Shown in pieces: positions 13,606-15,180 of a stretch of DNA of 15,180 bases. Position 1 is the stretch's first letter; every line of letters starts with the position of its first letter. The position numbers were made by a program, and so were the translations under genes. The stretch is from Coemansia sp. RSA 1804 (lineage: Eukaryota; Kickxellomycota; Kickxellomycetes; Kickxellales; Kickxellaceae), in assembly GCA_027578815.1 (NCBI GenBank), contig JANBTH010000535.1:1-15180 (forward strand). The letters are read 5' to 3'. A model generated the notes under the pieces. That model saw only the letters and a list, made by a program, of their open reading frames with translations. It had not been told where the DNA came from and made no database searches.

Positions 13606-15180
13606 CTAACGGCCAGTATTTCGGCGAATGATGCGCTGAACCATGCCAAAAGGACTAACCGAAGACGAACCAGCATCGGGGTCAGGATCAGCGTAGGAGA
13701 CAAGCGACGGGGCGCGGGGGCGTTTAGTAGGAGTAGAGAGGCGGTCGAGAGCGTCGGAGGCCGCTGCCGCCGACCGTTTCGTGCCGCTCAAGCCCGACCC
13801 GACAGCGGGCGAATTCAGCGCGCGCGGCGTAGTGGCAACAGAAGAACTGCCAGCAGCGTTGGCGGCGCGCTCAAGCGAGTTGATAGCGTCCTGCACACGC
13901 ATGGATACGTTGCTTCGCTGCGAAAGCGCCGGCGACACGGGACGCGTGTTCATCGATACCACCGAGGAGCTGGCGCGACTGTGCGGCCGAACGACTCCGG
14001 ACACCGAGACCGGTGATGCCAAGCTGATGAATCCAGTGGCGGTGCCGATTCGTGTGCGTCCGTAGGACGAGGGAGTGGCAAGGTCCCGCGCAATGGCTGG
14101 CGATGATGGCGGGATCTGCTTGGCAGAACCAGCGGCTGCCGCCATTCTGGCTGACGACGAGTGCTCGGAGCCCGACACCGGCGGAGTTACCTGCTGCTGC
14201 TGCTGCTCCTTGTAGTGCTCCTGGCTCTTGCTGTTCCTTCTACTATTAACCGTCAACGTGTTGAAGGCAGCAATACGGTCCCTCACACTCAGCCGCGCAG
14301 ACGATTTGTCGGGCCGCCCGGCCAGAGGTGAGCGGATTCTGCGTAACAGAGCATTCTTCACGGCCTCGGGAATAGACGCAATATCTGCCGCCGACCTGTA
14401 CCGGAACGCTCCGCTGCCACCATTCTTGGCTTGCTGCTGCTGCCGCTGCTCTTGCTCATTAGATTGCGACTGGTGCTGTGTGCGCGGCGGTGGGATCTTC
14501 GAGGGCGGCGGCATGCTGGGGCGATAAACAGCGCTATCAGTAGACATCATTGACGCATTATCATCCTCGAACAAGCGGGAATCAACGGCTGGCTCTCCAC
14601 GAGGATCGGCAACAATAGATGCAGATAGATGCGGCTGCTCGCCATAGCTGCCGCCGTTCAAAGCACTCGCTCCACCAGTCTTAGCACTAGCAGCAGCACC
14701 AGCACCAGAGTCCCCACGCGCTGCTCGGTTCTCTGCCGCCTGCGCACGCTGCATCTCGCGCGAAAGGCTGCTGCTATTGCGCTGCAGTCTTTCGCGGTGC
14801 ATATTGATGGGCGAGAGGATCTTGCGCTTGAGTCTGGCGGCAAGGCCATCGCTGCCACTACCACCAGAACTACCGCCAATTCCGGTGGGCGGAGAAAGGG
14901 AGGCCTCTTGGGCCACCGGACTCCTCCGCACCGGTTGACCAGCAATTCTGGGGATCTTTGAGACATCGAGCGCAGAACCTCCTCGTGTGGGATCAGCAGC
15001 CAGCGCGGTTTGAGCAATTCTGGGGTCGGCATGCTGGAGAGAAACAGGTGCAGAATCCGCGCCAGCAATACCGCCAAACGCAAACTCGTTGTCGCTGCTA
15101 GAAAGCGATTTCTGTTGTCGCGAGAGCGGCGAGATCCCATGGAGCGAGCGGTACCACGAGGTGCGACCAATGCGCAGCTG
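13606..15180 (-). CDS. C-terminal part of a disordered Ser/Pro/Ala-rich protein (partial)
   Basis: The frame is open to the right edge, giving 524 residues without the start; TAG is at 13608-13606. An apparent start at 14931 is a GTG inside the frame. I do not recognise the family. The protein is low-complexity: Ser/Ala/Pro/Arg-rich, with polyglutamine runs near residues 243-250 and 326-330 coded by CTG repeats. Many S-P/T-P sites stand out, including T-P-T-K-R at 483-487, a full CDK consensus next to a basic K-R-P-R signal that could direct nuclear import. Three short helix-forming stretches break the disorder: about 114-133 (L-A-A-R-L-K-R-K-I-L), 270-284 (I-P-E-A-V-K-N-A-L-L-R-R-I) and 298-307 (V-R-D-R-I-A-A-F-N), plus the terminus M-V-Q-R-I-I-R-R. 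A cell-cycle-regulated nuclear or nuclear-pore role is only a guess. Confidence 0.7.
   Translation of the reverse strand, partial: QLRIGRTSWYRSLHGISPLSRQQKSLSSSDNEFAFGGIAGADSAPVSLQHADPRIAQTALAADPTRGGSALDVSKIPRIAGQPVRRSPVAQEASLSPPTGIGGSSGGSGSDGLAARLKRKILSPINMHRERLQRNSSSLSREMQRAQAAENRAARGDSGAGAAASAKTGGASALNGGSYGEQPHLSASIVADPRGEPAVDSRLFEDDNASMMSTDSAVYRPSMPPPSKIPPPRTQHQSQSNEQEQRQQQQAKNGGSGAFRYRSAADIASIPEAVKNALLRRIRSPLAGRPDKSSARLSVRDRIAAFNTLTVNSRRNSKSQEHYKEQQQQQVTPPVSGSEHSSSARMAAAAGSAKQIPPSSPAIARDLATPSSYGRTRIGTATGFISLASPVSVSGVVRPHSRASSSVVSMNTRPVSPALSQRSNVSMRVQDAINSLERAANAAGSSSVATTPRALNSPAVGSGLSGTKRSAAAASDALDRLSTPTKRPRAPSLVSYADPDPDAGSSSVSPFGMVQRIIRRNTGR

Noticed and set aside
13338..13703. 121-codon minus-strand frame across the end of the disordered-protein gene
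   Set aside because: It is hydrophobic read-through of a pyrimidine-rich 3' UTR and overlaps the real coding end in another frame.
14658..15170. 170-codon minus-strand frame overlapping the disordered-protein gene
   Set aside because: It is a Leu/Arg-rich alternative frame of repetitive coding sequence. The frame chosen is open over 524 codons with a consistent composition.

Overview
The window looks like nuclear DNA of a filamentous or early-diverging fungus. The support is as follows: eukaryotic gene spacing with AATAAA-type poly(A) signals, no operons or Shine-Dalgarno sites, a dynactin subunit (dynamitin), a mitochondrial NADH-cytochrome b5 reductase-family protein with a presequence, an F-box/LRR gene that only reads through if an intron is removed, and otherwise intron-poor genes. 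A Kickxellomycotina-like (Zoopagomycota) source is my guess from the GC-rich, Ala/Ser-rich genes alternating with AT-rich tracts. No sequence here proves the lineage.

Layout. 1-444 (+): 3' end of a gene with phenylalanine-containing repeats and an RGG box. 856-2547 (+): a crotonase-fold protein resembling 3-hydroxyisobutyryl-CoA hydrolases but lacking the expected catalytic residues, with a long N-terminal extension and two matching C-P-aromatic-x-x-M motifs on either side of the core. 2645-3750 (-): an F-box/LRR gene in two exons, convergent with the previous gene. 3751-5071: an AT-rich gap with a possible exon fragment and a short palindrome. 5072-5437 (+): a small lysine-rich protein. 5692-7074 (-): dynamitin (DCTN2). 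7075-7364: a shared divergent promoter. 7365-8558 (+): the mitochondrial reductase. 8751-11174 (+): an 807-residue, largely helical orphan protein, possibly mitochondrial. 11175-11891: AT-rich, with a hairpin. 11892-12083 (+): a 63-residue protein sharing a 22-residue motif with the 121-residue protein at 5072. 12476-12697 (-): a 73-residue protein. 12698-13605: AT-rich gap and 3' UTR. 13606-15180 (-): the C-terminal 524 residues of a disordered Ser/Pro/Ala-rich protein that runs off the right edge.

The genes do not form an obvious pathway. Two GC-rich genes have housekeeping roles (dynein motor cofactor, mitochondrial redox). The least explained part is the set of small genes in the AT-rich tracts. 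Two of these share an L-F-G-x-x-L-[ST]-x-E motif and may define a small eukaryotic protein family. No tRNA, rRNA, CRISPR array, transposon with intact ends, or viral gene was found.
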